Shown in pieces: positions 8,773-18,348 of a stretch of DNA of 64,000 nt. A program made the translations under genes and the position numbers. This DNA is from Pseudocolwellia sp. AS88 (lineage in GTDB: Bacteria; Pseudomonadota; Gammaproteobacteria; Enterobacterales; Alteromonadaceae). The stretch is from contig NZ_JAUPEC010000002.1 in assembly GCF_030551755.1 (NCBI RefSeq), forward strand, positions 62,001 to 126,000, in the 5' to 3' direction. How positions within the stretch are numbered: the first letter of the stretch is position 1; every line of letters begins with the position of its first letter. Under the pieces are notes generated by a model. It saw only the letters and a list, made by a program, of their open reading frames with translations, made no database searches and was not told the DNA's origin.

Positions 8773-8867
8773 AGGTTTGTTGTTCCTTGATTTTTGTTTT
8801 TAATACTAGTCGCTAATACAGTAAACTACCTCTTTATAGCACTAATTTCATACACTTTTTATCTACA

Positions 8868-10982
8868 GTGAGCGAATTGATGACCACTCCTGCACATTCT
8901 GAATCTTCCTCTGCTCATTCTACAATTATTGCAGGACCAATTGTTAGACATTGTGATGTATCACAACTTAACTTTTGGTTAGTTACCACAACAGCTTGCG
9001 ATTTCACCTTTAAATTATTTAATGAACAGAGCGAGAGTGACCACTCACTTTTATTTGAAGTTAAATTAAGTTCAAGTGAGGAATTATCTGATAAAAGGTC
9101 TAAATCTCATCTGAAGCAGATACAAATAGGTGAATCTGCTTTTATCAACTTAATTAGTATTTATGCAGAAGAGCATTTACCTGATATCTCAATACAAGAA
9201 AATAACCTTGTTGAAAGCTCTTTTTCTGCAAGCGTATTCCCTGAAAACACCGTTTTATATTACGACATACTAACTTCACAAATAGATAAAGAATCATCAG
9301 ATAAAACCAAAAGCGTGAGTGAAGGCGAAAGCATTACCGGTTTGCAAGATTTACTTTATGCTGAACAAAGTTTACCGAGCTTAGTGATAAAGCCAAAAAT
9401 TGAGAAATTGCTACATGGTTCTTGTCGTAAACCTCATTACAAAGGTGACGATGGTTTAAAGCAAGTCGATAGCGTATTAGAAAGTGCAGTTACCCAAACG
9501 ATTCATTCAAAAATAGATAGCGAAGAGAATACACAAAGCACCTCAAATATTGAACGACCATCAATGTTAATTATGTCGGGTGACCAAATCTATGTAGATG
9601 ATGTTGCTGGGCCAACACTAAGTGCTATTCATCAAGTTATTGAGCTGTTAGGTTTATACAATGAAGAGTGGCTAAGTGATGACCCAGTGGTAACTAACAG
9701 CCAAGAATTATTCAAACATAAACATTGTTATTACCAACGTCAACATTTATTACCTAACTTTAATAAAAACACACTTTTTGGAGAGAAAACTACACCTATA
9801 TTTACCTCGGTAAGCGTACACAACCATTTAATTACCTTGTCTGAGATTATGGCAATGTATTTATTAACTTGGTCGCCTGAGTTGTGGAATAGAGTAGATA
9901 TTACTAAACCACCAGCCAATTTGTCAGCTCCGCATCAAGAAAAGTATGCGCAAGAACTTAAACACATCACCGATTTTTACCAAGGTTTATACCAAGTAAG
10001 AAGGGCGATGGCGCATATACCTGTATATATGATTTTTGATGATCATGATGTAACAGACGACTGGAATTTAACCCGAGGTTGGGAGGAAGCTGCTTATACA
10101 CATCCGTTTTCTAAACAAATTATTGGTAACGCAGTAGCAGGTTACTGGCTGTGTCAAGGAGTAGGCAATGCACCGGACAAATTTACTCAGCTACTAGAAA
10201 AGCATAACAATGTATTTAGTGAGCAAGGTTATCAACATAAAGACGATCTAATTGATGAGCTATTAGCGTTTGATCAATGGAATTACACTTTAAGTACATC
10301 GCCTAAAATTGTCGTGCTAGACACTAGAACCCAACGCTGGCGATCGGAAAGTAACGCCAACAAACCCTCTGGCTTAATGGATTGGGAAACTTTAACGGAT
10401 TTTCAGCAAGAAATAGTAAAAGAGCCGAATGTTATTGTCGTTTCACCTGCGCCTATTTATGGCGTTAAGTTAATTGAAACCATTCAAAAAGTATTTACTT
10501 TATGTGGAAAACCACTCGCAGTTGATGCGGAAAACTGGATGGCTCATTCAGGCACAGCTAACGTAATATTAAATATATTTAGAAATCCAAGAACACCACC
10601 CAACTTTATTATTTTATCGGGCGATGTACATTACTCTTTTGTCTACGACGTTACCCACAGATTTAGAAAGAACAAAGCTAAAATCACACAAATAACCTGT
10701 AGTGGAATTAAAAACACTTTCCCAGATAAGTTATTAACCACCTTAGAAAAGCTTAATAAAGTATTGTATGCGCCATATTCGCCACTGAATTGGTTTACGA
10801 AACGAAGACGTATGAAAGTTCGTGTACGAAAACCTAACATAGCGGCGGACACACACTTGTTAAATAGCTGTGGAATTGGAGTTTTAAGGTTAGAAGATGG
10901 AAATGAAGAAGTGATAACAGAATTTATCACTTCTCAAGGTAAGATGGTTGAGTTTATTCAGTACGAAGCTGACGACGATTAA
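8868..10982 (+). CDS. PhoD-like alkaline phosphatase/phosphodiesterase family protein
   Basis: A 704-residue protein of the PhoD-like metallophosphatase group. Metal-binding motifs are MSGDQIYVDDVAGPTL (near residue 237), MIFDDHDVTDDWNLTRGW (near 388) and FIILSGDVHYSFVYD (near 580). No signal peptide is visible, so it is probably cytoplasmic and belongs to the large uncharacterised branch rather than to secreted PhoD. Start is uncertain: GTG at 8868 or ATG at 8880 (MTTPAHSE); neither has a strong ribosome-binding site. The first 170 residues lack recognisable motifs and are family-specific. It is divergent from the S1/P1 nuclease. Substrate unknown. Confidence 0.8.
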   Translation: MSELMTTPAHSESSSAHSTIIAGPIVRHCDVSQLNFWLVTTTACDFTFKLFNEQSESDHSLLFEVKLSSSEELSDKRSKSHLKQIQIGESAFINLISIYAEEHLPDISIQENNLVESSFSASVFPENTVLYYDILTSQIDKESSDKTKSVSEGESITGLQDLLYAEQSLPSLVIKPKIEKLLHGSCRKPHYKGDDGLKQVDSVLESAVTQTIHSKIDSEENTQSTSNIERPSMLIMSGDQIYVDDVAGPTLSAIHQVIELLGLYNEEWLSDDPVVTNSQELFKHKHCYYQRQHLLPNFNKNTLFGEKTTPIFTSVSVHNHLITLSEIMAMYLLTWSPELWNRVDITKPPANLSAPHQEKYAQELKHITDFYQGLYQVRRAMAHIPVYMIFDDHDVTDDWNLTRGWEEAAYTHPFSKQIIGNAVAGYWLCQGVGNAPDKFTQLLEKHNNVFSEQGYQHKDDLIDELLAFDQWNYTLSTSPKIVVLDTRTQRWRSESNANKPSGLMDWETLTDFQQEIVKEPNVIVVSPAPIYGVKLIETIQKVFTLCGKPLAVDAENWMAHSGTANVILNIFRNPRTPPNFIILSGDVHYSFVYDVTHRFRKNKAKITQITCSGIKNTFPDKLLTTLEKLNKVLYAPYSPLNWFTKRRRMKVRVRKPNIAADTHLLNSCGIGVLRLEDGNEEVITEFITSQGKMVEFIQYEADDD

Positions 10983-10992
10983 TTCCTATCGT

Positions 10993-11481
10993 TTATAATT
11001 TTAAGGCTTTTTTGCCTTGTTTTAAGCCTGATAATAAATCGTCACTTAAAATACCGTCTCGACCAATAGTAATCGGAATAAAGCCGTTCGGATCTATGGT
11101 TGTTGCTAAATGATACTTCAACTCTTCGTTACGGTGTTCACCAAAATAAGTGAGTAACTTTAATAAATCAAACAAACCAACACCTGCGCTTATGCTAACA
11201 GGAGTTTCTGTATAAGCTTTTAATAATGGAACTGAACTCGACATCCCCGTTAGTACTTTTTGATCGGCTATACCTAAGCTAAAAGTAACACCTTCAATAT
11301 CTAAATCGAAACTGTTTGGATTAGACACCATTAAATTCAAAGTAAAATATTGCGTAAAACCTTTAGTTTTTGCAGGCTCAATACTGATCAAACTTACATC
11401 AGGGTTTTTAATTGGGGCTATGCTGGCGCAACTCGCTAACATCATGCTAAATATAGCGAAAAACATACTCCATGTACGCAT
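10993..11481 (-). CDS. LEA14-like (LEA type 2) lipoprotein
   Basis: A 162-residue predicted lipoprotein with lipobox MLASC at about residues 14-18. It is followed by one LEA type 2 / water-stress (WHy) beta-sandwich domain: VSLISIEPAKTKGFTQYFTLNLMVSNPNSFDLDIEGVTFSL, then VPLLKAYTETPVSISAGVGL. The domain resembles a fibronectin III fold; bacterial members are envelope proteins of unknown function. It converges with the phosphatase gene, the two stops being 10 bases apart, so there is no room for a conventional terminator between them. Confidence 0.85.
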   Translation of the reverse strand: MRTWSMFFAIFSMMLASCASIAPIKNPDVSLISIEPAKTKGFTQYFTLNLMVSNPNSFDLDIEGVTFSLGIADQKVLTGMSSSVPLLKAYTETPVSISAGVGLFDLLKLLTYFGEHRNEELKYHLATTIDPNGFIPITIGRDGILSDDLLSGLKQGKKALKL

Positions 11482-12052
11482 CGGTGGATTCCTTAATAAA
11501 CGTAATGTTAATAAAAATCGTAAAAAACTAATGTAGCACGCAGTCTTTTAAAATTCGACTAGAAGAAGTGAAAGATAGATGAATTAAATGAGGGTATAAA
11601 ATGGAACTATATTTCTAAAATATCATGGTAAATATTTAAACGATTTTAAATTGAGATATTCGCTTTGTTGTTGTTTTTACATTATTTTACAAATAAAAAG
11701 GCCTTACCAAAGGTAAGGCCGTAAATGCTCGCTGTATTGTCTTGTATAACAAGCTTCTTATTATTTATTTTGACTATTTATTGTTGTTATTCGTTAGCTC
11801 GGGACAATTTATAGCAAAGGGATCTAGGGGATGCAACAACTTTAATAGAGTATATACACCAGTATTTCCTTCGTATTTCTGTATGAAAATTAGCCGTTAA
11901 TTAATTGTTAACAAAATATTTCAATGAATACATATGCTTATTTGTCGGTCTATTAATATTAATTGTAATAAAATATTTGTTTTTATTACGAATATAGAAG
12001 AAATAAAATTGTAGTGTTAGAATATTCCCACTTAAAAACCGAGATCCCTTTG
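11482..12052. other. Intergenic region upstream of hemE with a possible minus-strand small RNA
   Basis: About 570 bases without a credible protein gene. A strong minus-strand terminator at 11695-11722 has no gene to serve: no open frame with a ribosome-binding site ends before it. The stretch 11723-11890 on the minus strand could therefore be a small RNA; inside it GTTGTT (about 11836) and AACAAC (about 11781) could close a long stem around CATCCCCTAGATCCC. This is inference from the orphan terminator. Confidence 0.35.
11695..11722 (-). terminator. Orphan intrinsic terminator (minus strand)
   Basis: GGCCTTACC and GGTAAGGCC form a perfect 9-base stem with a 3-base loop. On the minus strand it is followed by TTTTTATTTG; on the plus strand no T tract follows. 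It therefore points away from hemE and terminates a transcript from 11723-12050 that carries no recognisable gene. Confidence 0.8.
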
Positions 12053-13120
12053 ATGACTGAATTACAAAACGATACTTATTTACGTGCATTATTACGCCAA
12101 CCTGTAGATTACACTCCCGTATGGATGATGAGACAAGCTGGACGCTATTTACCTGAGTACAGAGAAGTACGCAAAGGTGCAGGTGATTTTATGTCGGTTT
12201 GTAAAAACGCCGAATTAGCGTGTGAAGTTACTATTCAACCTTTACGCAGATTTAAGTTAGATGCTGCTATTTTGTTTAGCGACATTTTAACTATTCCTGA
12301 TGCTATGGGTTTAGGTTTATATTTTGAAACAGGTGAAGGTCCTAAATTTGAAAGACCAATCACATGTAAAGCTGATGTATTGAAAATTGCAGTGCCTGAT
12401 CCAGAAGATGAATTAGGTTATGTAATGAATGCTGTTCGTACTATTAAGAAAGAGTTAAATGGTAGTGTTCCGTTAATTGGCTTTTCTGGTAGCCCGTGGA
12501 CTTTAGCAACTTATATGATTGAAGGTGGAAGTTCTAAAGCTTTTACTAAGATCAAAAAGATGATGTTTTCAGACCCACAAACATTACACATTTTATTAGA
12601 TAAGTTAGCTGACTCTGTTATTAGTTATTTAAATGCGCAAATTGCTGCTGGTGCTCAGTCGGTAATGGTATTTGATACTTGGGGTGGTGTTTTATCTCCT
12701 CGTGACTATAAAGATTTCTCTTTACAGTATATGGCTAAAATAGTTGATGGTTTAACGCGTCATGCTGACGGTCGCCAAGTACCAGTAACTTTATTCACAA
12801 AAAATAGTGGCATGTGGTTAGAAGATATTGCCGCAACAGGTTGTGATGGTGTTGGTTTAGATTGGACGATTGATATTGAAGCAGCTAAAGCGAGAATTGG
12901 CGATAAGGTTGCACTACAAGGTAATATGGATCCTTCGATGCTTTATGCTCCGGTTGAACGTATTGAACAAGAAGTTGCTAAGATTTTAGCTGGCTTTGGT
13001 GATGGCGGTACAGGTCATGTATTTAATCTAGGTCATGGTATTCACCCTGATGTGAATCCTGAGCATGCTGGTCACTTTATTGAGTCGGTTCATCGTTTGA
13101 GTAAGCCTTACCACAAGTAA
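12053..13120 (+). CDS. hemE: Uroporphyrinogen decarboxylase
   Basis: A 355-residue cytoplasmic enzyme that converts uroporphyrinogen III to coproporphyrinogen III in haem synthesis. The N-terminal signature [19 protein letters not shown] (residues about 21-39) carries the substrate-binding Arg residues. The second signature, [17 protein letters not shown], is near residue 143. [17 protein letters not shown] holds the conserved catalytic Asp region, and the C-terminus has [17 protein letters not shown]. Length matches E. coli HemE (354). Start chosen at [16 protein letters not shown] as in homologues; an upstream in-frame GTG has no support. Terminator at 13158-13183. Confidence 0.97.
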   Translation: MTELQNDTYLRALLRQPVDYTPVWMMRQAGRYLPEYREVRKGAGDFMSVCKNAELACEVTIQPLRRFKLDAAILFSDILTIPDAMGLGLYFETGEGPKFERPITCKADVLKIAVPDPEDELGYVMNAVRTIKKELNGSVPLIGFSGSPWTLATYMIEGGSSKAFTKIKKMMFSDPQTLHILLDKLADSVISYLNAQIAAGAQSVMVFDTWGGVLSPRDYKDFSLQYMAKIVDGLTRHADGRQVPVTLFTKNSGMWLEDIAATGCDGVGLDWTIDIEAAKARIGDKVALQGNMDPSMLYAPVERIEQEVAKILAGFGDGGTGHVFNLGHGIHPDVNPEHAGHFIESVHRLSKPYHK

Positions 13121-13157
13121 GATAGTTGATAAGCTAAACTAGAAGTTATTTAGTTAT

Positions 13158-13183
13158 AAAAAAGGAGCCTAGGCTCCTTTTTT
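13158..13183. terminator. Bidirectional terminator between hemE and degQ
   Basis: AAAAAAGGAGCC pairs with GGCTCCTTTTTT with a minimal loop. It has A and T tracts on both sides and lies between two convergent genes. Confidence 0.85.
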
Positions 13184-13235
13184 GTTAGGTTCACTTTTAC
13201 ATTTCTATAAAAGTGAACAGGTATAGCTAGTATTA

Positions 13236-14594
13236 TTAACGGATCATCAAGAATAAACTTGAGTTGCCACGGATAACGTTTAAAGCAAATACGTTGTCTT
13301 GTTTTTTCAGGATAGCTCTTAATTCTGCAATGTTGTTAACTCTTTGGCGGTTAACACCAATAATTAAGTCACCTGAACGTAAACCTGCCATAGCCGCTGG
13401 ACTACTTTTATCTACTTCTGGTACCTCGATACCTTGGCTGTTACTGCTGTTTTCTAGTTTTGCACCTTCTAGCATGCGGTGAATACTTTCAGCCTCTACA
13501 TTCGCCATTTCAGATTTCTTAAGAGTTACTTTGTAGGTTTTCTCTTTTCCATCTTTACGGATAACGGTAATTTTTACTTTTTTACCTGCACCGATAGAGC
13601 CTATTTTTCCGCGTAGTTCGTTGAAAGACTTAACGGCTTTACCATTTACTTTGGTAATTACGTCGCCAGCTTTAATACCCGCTTCTTCAGCTGCTGAACC
13701 AGGTGTTACTTGTTCAACAAATCCACCTTGGTTGGTTTCAAGTTCCATTGCTTTAGCAATATCGCTTGTTACGCTTCTGCCTTGAACACCTAACATGCCT
13801 CGGCGTACTTCACCAAATTCGATAATTTGGCTAACTAGGTTATTAACCATTGAACTTGGTATAGCAAAACCAATACCTACGTTACCACCACTTGGACCTA
13901 AAATAGCGGTGTTAATACCGATAAGCTCACCTCTAAGGTTTACCAGTGCGCCACCTGAGTTACCACTGTTTATGGCAGCATCGGTTTGAATAAAGTCTTC
14001 ATAGTTTTCTATATTTAAACCGGTACGGCCTAAAGCACTAACAATACCTGATGTTACAGTTTGACCTAAGCCAAATGGGCTACCAATGGCAATAGCAAAG
14101 TCACCAACACGAATATTATCTGAGTCAGCTAGTTTTATTTCTGTAAGGTCTTCATGATCAATTTGCAGCAGGGCGATGTCGCTGTATTCGTCAGAGCCAA
14201 TTTTTTTAGCTTCTAGTTGGCGACCATCTTTTAACGTTACAATAATCTCATCGGCTTCTGCAATAACATGATTATTTGTCACGATATAACCTTCGCTTGC
14301 ATCGACGATAACACCAGAACCTAAACCTCTAAATTCCTTTTCTTGTTGCTGACCTCTGTTACCTTGTCGGCCAAAAAAGAATTTGAATGCTTCTGGAACG
14401 TTGTTTTTAACTTCGTGGGTACCTTTTACTGATATCAGTACTACGGCAGGTGTTACCTGCTCGAGCATTGGAGCTAAACTTGGTAAAGTTTCACCGGCTA
14501 CGGCAAAAGGTAAATTTGCGCTAGCCGGTAAGCTGGTTAACGCGATTGAGCTGGAAAGCAAAGCTGTACTTACAATAAGAGAAAGTTTTTTCAT
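13236..14594 (-). CDS. degQ: Do-family periplasmic serine endoprotease DegQ
   Basis: A 452-residue periplasmic protease/chaperone of the HtrA family. A cleavable signal peptide (to about residue 26, SLPASA) is followed by a trypsin-like domain with His109 (TNNHV), Asp139 (YSDIALLQ) and Ser213 (GNSGGAL). Two PDZ domains follow, starting near residues 260 (MLGVQGRSV) and 375. The chain ends in a short beta strand ALNVIRGNSSLFLMIR, typical of DegQ. The LA loop after residue 65 is short, which favours DegQ over DegP. The enzyme degrades misfolded envelope proteins. AAGGAG lies 11 bases upstream of the ATG. It is monocistronic. Confidence 0.93.
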   Translation of the reverse strand: MKKLSLIVSTALLSSSIALTSLPASANLPFAVAGETLPSLAPMLEQVTPAVVLISVKGTHEVKNNVPEAFKFFFGRQGNRGQQQEKEFRGLGSGVIVDASEGYIVTNNHVIAEADEIIVTLKDGRQLEAKKIGSDEYSDIALLQIDHEDLTEIKLADSDNIRVGDFAIAIGSPFGLGQTVTSGIVSALGRTGLNIENYEDFIQTDAAINSGNSGGALVNLRGELIGINTAILGPSGGNVGIGFAIPSSMVNNLVSQIIEFGEVRRGMLGVQGRSVTSDIAKAMELETNQGGFVEQVTPGSAAEEAGIKAGDVITKVNGKAVKSFNELRGKIGSIGAGKKVKITVIRKDGKEKTYKVTLKKSEMANVEAESIHRMLEGAKLENSSNSQGIEVPEVDKSSPAAMAGLRSGDLIIGVNRQRVNNIAELRAILKKQDNVFALNVIRGNSSLFLMIR

Positions 14595-14976
14595 ATTTTG
14601 ATTAACTCCTTAACAAATAAACAAAATTTTATATATCCGTTGCCATTCAATAAGCAGGTTTCTTTGGGAAGTAAAACAATTTAAGCAGCAATTTCGCGTT
14701 TCAAACGCAATCTAAGTAGTCGCGTTCATGTCAGTAAAAGTATTAAGTTTAAGTAATGGATATTCTCTTACTAAAATTAATAACGCAGCATAAATTGTTT
14801 TTAATCCCATCGAAGAAACGCTTGAGAGAAGTCATTTCTTCGATAACGTTTTTTATGAGGAATAAATCATTAATAAAAAACGTTACCTTGAATTGTTCTC
14901 ACTCAAGTGTTCTGGTGTAAGCATCTTGAGTGGCAGCGGGCATCAATATTATATGTATGCTCTGAGTCTTTAATAT
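14595..14976. other. degQ-zapG intergenic region with stacked inverted repeats
   Basis: About 380 bases. Three inverted repeats follow each other: ATCGAAGAAA/TTTCTTCGAT (14809-14844); TAACGTTTTTTAT/ATAAAAAACGTTA (14844-14885, 13 perfect base pairs), whose left arm begins on the last base of the first; and CACTCAAG/CTTGAGTG (about 14900-14932). The first stem plus its T run looks like a plus-strand terminator, yet no plus-strand gene ends here. The third, read on the minus strand with the following TTTTTT, could be the zapG terminator. The degQ promoter region occupies 14600-14660. Confidence 0.5.
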
Positions 14977-15453
14977 TTAACTAAGTTCCTTTTTTTCAAC
15001 TTCAGGATTTGTAACACTTTGTGTTTCATCTTTAAATAAGCCACTCGGATTCCCTGAATAGTCGAGAGGCGCTTCAGTGATTTCTACGTCTTTCTTATTC
15101 GCTGAACTTGCATCTCGTAGCTTAATTGTTTGTGCTAGTTGATCTTGTGTTTCTTGTGAGAAAAATGGCATAGCAGAAGTTTCGTCTGGCGTAGCTTCTT
15201 GTAATAATTTTGTACTTTGTGCCATTTGTATCATGGCGTCTTTACATGTTGAGTGCATTTGCTCAAGTAACTTAGCCGAGCTTTCTAAATGTTCTGCAAC
15301 ATTGGCTTTATATTCTTCTAAAGCTTTTTCGCCTTGATCAAGTTTATTGGTGAGCTCTTGGTTCTCTTGAGAAGTGCTGCCCATAAACTTATTTACTATT
15401 AAACCAACAAGTAAACCCACAACGAAAATAACTAAACCGATTATAAGTGTCAT
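14977..15453 (-). CDS. zapG: YhcB/ZapG family cell-envelope protein
   Basis: A 158-residue protein: one N-terminal membrane helix (TLIIGLVIFVVGLLVGLIVNKFM), then a cytoplasmic coiled coil (about residues 30-90), then a disordered acidic tail. This is the YhcB/DUF1043 architecture; homologues link cell division and envelope synthesis and have been named ZapG or LapD. Start placed at MTLIIGL, about 8 bases after an AAAGGTAG site; a TTG two codons earlier is less likely. It is divergent from zapE (about 190 bases between them), the conserved arrangement in gammaproteobacteria together with degQ and rplM nearby. Confidence 0.88.
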   Translation of the reverse strand: MTLIIGLVIFVVGLLVGLIVNKFMGSTSQENQELTNKLDQGEKALEEYKANVAEHLESSAKLLEQMHSTCKDAMIQMAQSTKLLQEATPDETSAMPFFSQETQDQLAQTIKLRDASSANKKDVEITEAPLDYSGNPSGLFKDETQSVTNPEVEKKELS

Positions 15454-15645
15454 ACACAAACTACCTTTGATAAATGAAATAAAAATTTAAACTTGGGCTC
15501 TTCACAAAAGTTATGAGATTTAGTTTAAAAATAATGTTTTGCCTTGTTATACTTGAGTTTCTCTATATATAGAATATGTTTACAAAAATTTAAATTTCAA
15601 GCATTCCTAACTAAATATATTGTTTATTAATCTAATGGCCATTGT

Positions 15646-16761
15646 ATGATAAAAATCACCCCTATTGAAAAGTATAATTTAGATTTAAAGCAAGAAGGAT
15701 TTCAATACGACGCAGCACAAGAAAATGCAGTGCAGTGCTTACAACGATTATTTGATGATTTGAGTAATAAACCAGTACCTGTTTCTGGGTTTAAAAAAGT
15801 GCTTAATCGTTGGAAAAAAACTTACTCAAAGCAACAACCATCAAATATTAAAGGTTTGTATTTTTGGGGCGGAGTAGGGCGTGGAAAAACGTATTTAGTT
15901 GATACCTTTTTTGATTGCTTACCTTTTGAAAACAAAACGCGTGTGCATTTTCATCGCTTTATGCATCGTGTACATGAAGAGTTAAAAACTCTGCATGGCC
16001 AATCAGATCCTCTTAAAATTATTGCCGAGCGCTTCGCTAAAGAAACCTGCATTATTTGTTTTGATGAGTTTTTTGTTTCAGACATTACCGATGCGATGAT
16101 CTTAGGGACATTGTTTGAAGAGCTATTTGCCCGCGATGTTATTTTAGTGGCAACTTCGAATATTATTCCTGACGAGTTATATCGTAATGGTTTACAACGT
16201 GAACGCTTTATTCCTGCTATTAAATTAATTAATAAACATTGCGATATTGTTAATGTAGATAGCGGTGTTGACTATCGATTAAGAACGCTTGAGCAAGCTG
16301 AAATATTTCATTGTCCACTAGATGAACAAGCCAGTAGCAATTTAAATACTTATTTTAATCAGTTATCTGTAGAAGAAGGTATTAGTGGTAAAACCATAGT
16401 GATTAATAATCGTGATTTACTTTCTGTTCAAGAATCGAAAGGTGTTGTGCATTTTGAGTTTTCGGTTTTATGTGAAAGCGCACGTAGCCAAGGCGATTAT
16501 ATGGAAATTAGTAAGCTGTATCATACGGTATTAATGGCGAATGTAACGCAAATGAATGCTGAGCATGATGATTCAATAAGACGTTTTATTGCCCTTGTGG
16601 ATGAGTTTTATGAGCGAAATGTTAAGCTAATTATTTCAGCTGAAGTTGCTTTAGAGAAGTTATATATTGGCGAGCGTTTAAGTTTTGAATTTAAACGTTG
16701 TTTGAGCCGACTACAAGAGATGCAATCACATTCTTACCTTGCGAGTGAGCATATTCCGTAA
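15646..16761 (+). CDS. zapE: Cell division protein ZapE (AFG1-like ATPase)
   Basis: A 371-residue P-loop ATPase. Walker A is GGVGRGKT (residues 75-82), Walker B is CIICFDEFFV with an adjacent sensor-type segment LVATSNIIPDELYRNGLQRERFIPAI. The sequence FHRFMHRVHEEL is a family signature. Homologues bind FtsZ and stabilise or remodel the division ring under some conditions; mitochondrial AFG1 is a relative. Length is as in E. coli ZapE (375). It is read toward rplM. Confidence 0.95.
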   Translation: MIKITPIEKYNLDLKQEGFQYDAAQENAVQCLQRLFDDLSNKPVPVSGFKKVLNRWKKTYSKQQPSNIKGLYFWGGVGRGKTYLVDTFFDCLPFENKTRVHFHRFMHRVHEELKTLHGQSDPLKIIAERFAKETCIICFDEFFVSDITDAMILGTLFEELFARDVILVATSNIIPDELYRNGLQRERFIPAIKLINKHCDIVNVDSGVDYRLRTLEQAEIFHCPLDEQASSNLNTYFNQLSVEEGISGKTIVINNRDLLSVQESKGVVHFEFSVLCESARSQGDYMEISKLYHTVLMANVTQMNAEHDDSIRRFIALVDEFYERNVKLIISAEVALEKLYIGERLSFEFKRCLSRLQEMQSHSYLASEHIP

Positions 16762-16811
16762 ATACTTTGATAAGTTTAAAAAATAACCTTTTTTTTATCG
16801 AAGAACTTCTG

Positions 16812-16963
16812 TATAATCCGCGCTCCCTGCGTTACAAAGGCCTGGTGTTTTTGAATATCAGGCACGGACTCGATACTCGAAGGGGTAGAGCGTAGTCTTT
16901 TAACGGGTGATTGAAAATTTTTAATCACTATTTAAAGTAACATTTATATAATTGGGTTTCTTA
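16812..16963 (+). promoter_or_regulatory. rplM-rpsI promoter and structured 5' leader
   Basis: A perfect -10 hexamer TATAAT (16812-16817) is followed directly by the GC-rich discriminator CCGCGCTCCC, the type seen at stringently controlled ribosomal promoters. No good -35 is visible (a T run sits at the expected place). The leader of about 140 bases has a GCCTG/CAGGC stem near 16840-16865 and a GTGATT/AATCAC stem near 16906-16928. In E. coli this operon is autoregulated by L13 through its leader; the same is plausible here but not shown. Confidence 0.6.
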
Positions 16964-17392
16964 ATGAAAACTTTTGTAGCTAAACCAGAAAGCGTTGAAC
17001 GCGAATGGTTCTTAGTGGACGCCGAAGATAAAACTTTAGGTCGTATCGCTACTGAAATTGCTAGCCGTTTACGCGGAAAGCACAAGCCAGAATACACTCC
17101 TCATGTTGACACTGGCGATTACATCGTTGTTATCAACGCTGAGAAAGTACGTGTAACTGGTAACAAAGCGAAAGGTAAAATTTACTACTCGCATACTGAA
17201 TATGTTGGCGGCTTAAAGCAAATTAGTTTTGAAAAACTAATTGAAAAAGCTCCTGAGCGTGTTATCGAATTAGCGGTTAAAGGCATGTTACCTAAAGGTC
17301 CTTTAGGTCGTGAAATGTACCGCAAGCTAAAAGTGTATGCTGGTGCTGAGCACAAACATACTGCACAACAACCACAACTTTTGGAGCTTTAA
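16964..17392 (+). CDS. rplM: 50S ribosomal protein L13
   Basis: A 142-residue ribosomal protein of the large subunit, starting [20 protein letters not shown]. Family hallmarks are [36 protein letters not shown] and the signature [21 protein letters not shown]. Length equals E. coli L13. An in-frame ATG four codons earlier exists but homologues begin at MKTF. It is the first gene of the classical rplM-rpsI operon, with 3 bases before rpsI. Confidence 0.98.
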   Translation: MKTFVAKPESVEREWFLVDAEDKTLGRIATEIASRLRGKHKPEYTPHVDTGDYIVVINAEKVRVTGNKAKGKIYYSHTEYVGGLKQISFEKLIEKAPERVIELAVKGMLPKGPLGREMYRKLKVYAGAEHKHTAQQPQLLEL

Positions 17393-17395
17393 GCA

Positions 17396-17788
17396 ATGGC
17401 TGATAATCAATATTACGGTACTGGTCGTCGCAAGAGCTCAACTGCTCGTGTGTTTATGAAAGCTGGTAACGGTGCAATTACAATTAACAAGCGTGATATT
17501 TCTGTTTACTTTGGTCGTGAAACGGCTCGTATGGTTGTTCGTCAACCATTAGAATTAGTAGAAATGCTTGAGAAGTTTGACTTTAACATCTCTGTTGTAG
17601 GTGGTGGTATTTCTGGTCAAGCTGGCGCAATTCGTCACGGTATTACTCGTGCATTAATGGAGTTCGATGAAACTTTACGTGGTGATCTACGTAGAGCTGG
17701 TTTCGTTACTCGTGATGCTCGTAAAGTTGAACGTAAGAAAGTTGGTCTACACAAGGCTCGTAAAAAGCCACAATTTTCAAAACGTTAA
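17396..17788 (+). CDS. rpsI: 30S ribosomal protein S9
   Basis: A 130-residue small-subunit protein. It has the [11 protein letters not shown] start, the [19 protein letters not shown] signature, and the basic C-terminal tail [17 protein letters not shown], whose final Lys-Arg reaches the P-site tRNA. Length equals E. coli S9. It is co-transcribed with rplM and followed by a strong terminator. Confidence 0.98.
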   Translation: MADNQYYGTGRRKSSTARVFMKAGNGAITINKRDISVYFGRETARMVVRQPLELVEMLEKFDFNISVVGGGISGQAGAIRHGITRALMEFDETLRGDLRRAGFVTRDARKVERKKVGLHKARKKPQFSKR

Positions 17789-17810
17789 TATTTACCAATA
17801 CGTTATATTC

Positions 17811-17837
17811 AAAAAACCAGCTTCTGCTGGTTTTTTT
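17811..17837 (+). terminator. rplM-rpsI operon terminator
   Basis: AAAAAACCAGC and GCTGGTTTTTTT pair around a TTCT loop, with a T run at the 3' side. Confidence 0.9.
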
Positions 17838-18348
17838 ATGTCTGCTTTTTTATTTTCTCATCATTTTTTTTATATTTTCTATAAACCTTTGAATTATTGC
17901 TAAGTGCAATAAATTATCTTGGCATAAATTACGATTTTATTGTTTTCAATCAATATTTTTCTATAAAAAATCAGTCAAAATTTTCTGTCGTTATTTTTAT
18001 TCCCTCTCGAATGCTCATAAAATAGTCTAAGCTATTGGTAGAGATAAATAAGACTAAGTTGTAAGTGTTTACTTTTAATAACTGATGCGTGTTTTTTATA
18101 CAAATATTTACTGTTTTATTGGGTAATAAAACCTTTATTTAAAATGAATGAGAATCATTATCAATAAAGGGTTGGGGAAAGCAAATTGATTAGCCATAAC
18201 TGCTGAATTACCTTGTAAAAAAACACTGATTTCTTTATGATCGTAAAAATTTTTTTGTCGCTAGTTTAATAAAACCGTCGTAATAAAATTTTGTTTGAAA
18301 TAAGAAAAATTATTATTGTGGTAATTGAATACTAATTGGAGATCTTGA
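17838..18348. other. Long upstream region of petABC
   Basis: About 510 very AT-rich bases with no gene. It contains the Fur-like box at 18144-18162. GGAG (18338-18341, within TTGGAGATC) provides the petA ribosome-binding site. Length and A/T tracts suggest a regulated promoter region; no other element was recognised. Confidence 0.55.
18144..18162. promoter_or_regulatory. Candidate Fur box upstream of petABC
   Basis: ATGAATGAGAATCATTATC matches 15 of 19 positions of the Fur consensus GATAATGATAATCATTATC. It lies about 190 bases before petA. It suggests iron control of the iron-rich cytochrome bc1 complex; binding is untested. Confidence 0.55.

Noticed and set aside
11901-12089. 62-residue minus-strand open frame upstream of hemE
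   Set aside because: Low-complexity Ile/Asn/Tyr-rich translation of AT-rich DNA that overlaps the hemE start; no ribosome-binding site.
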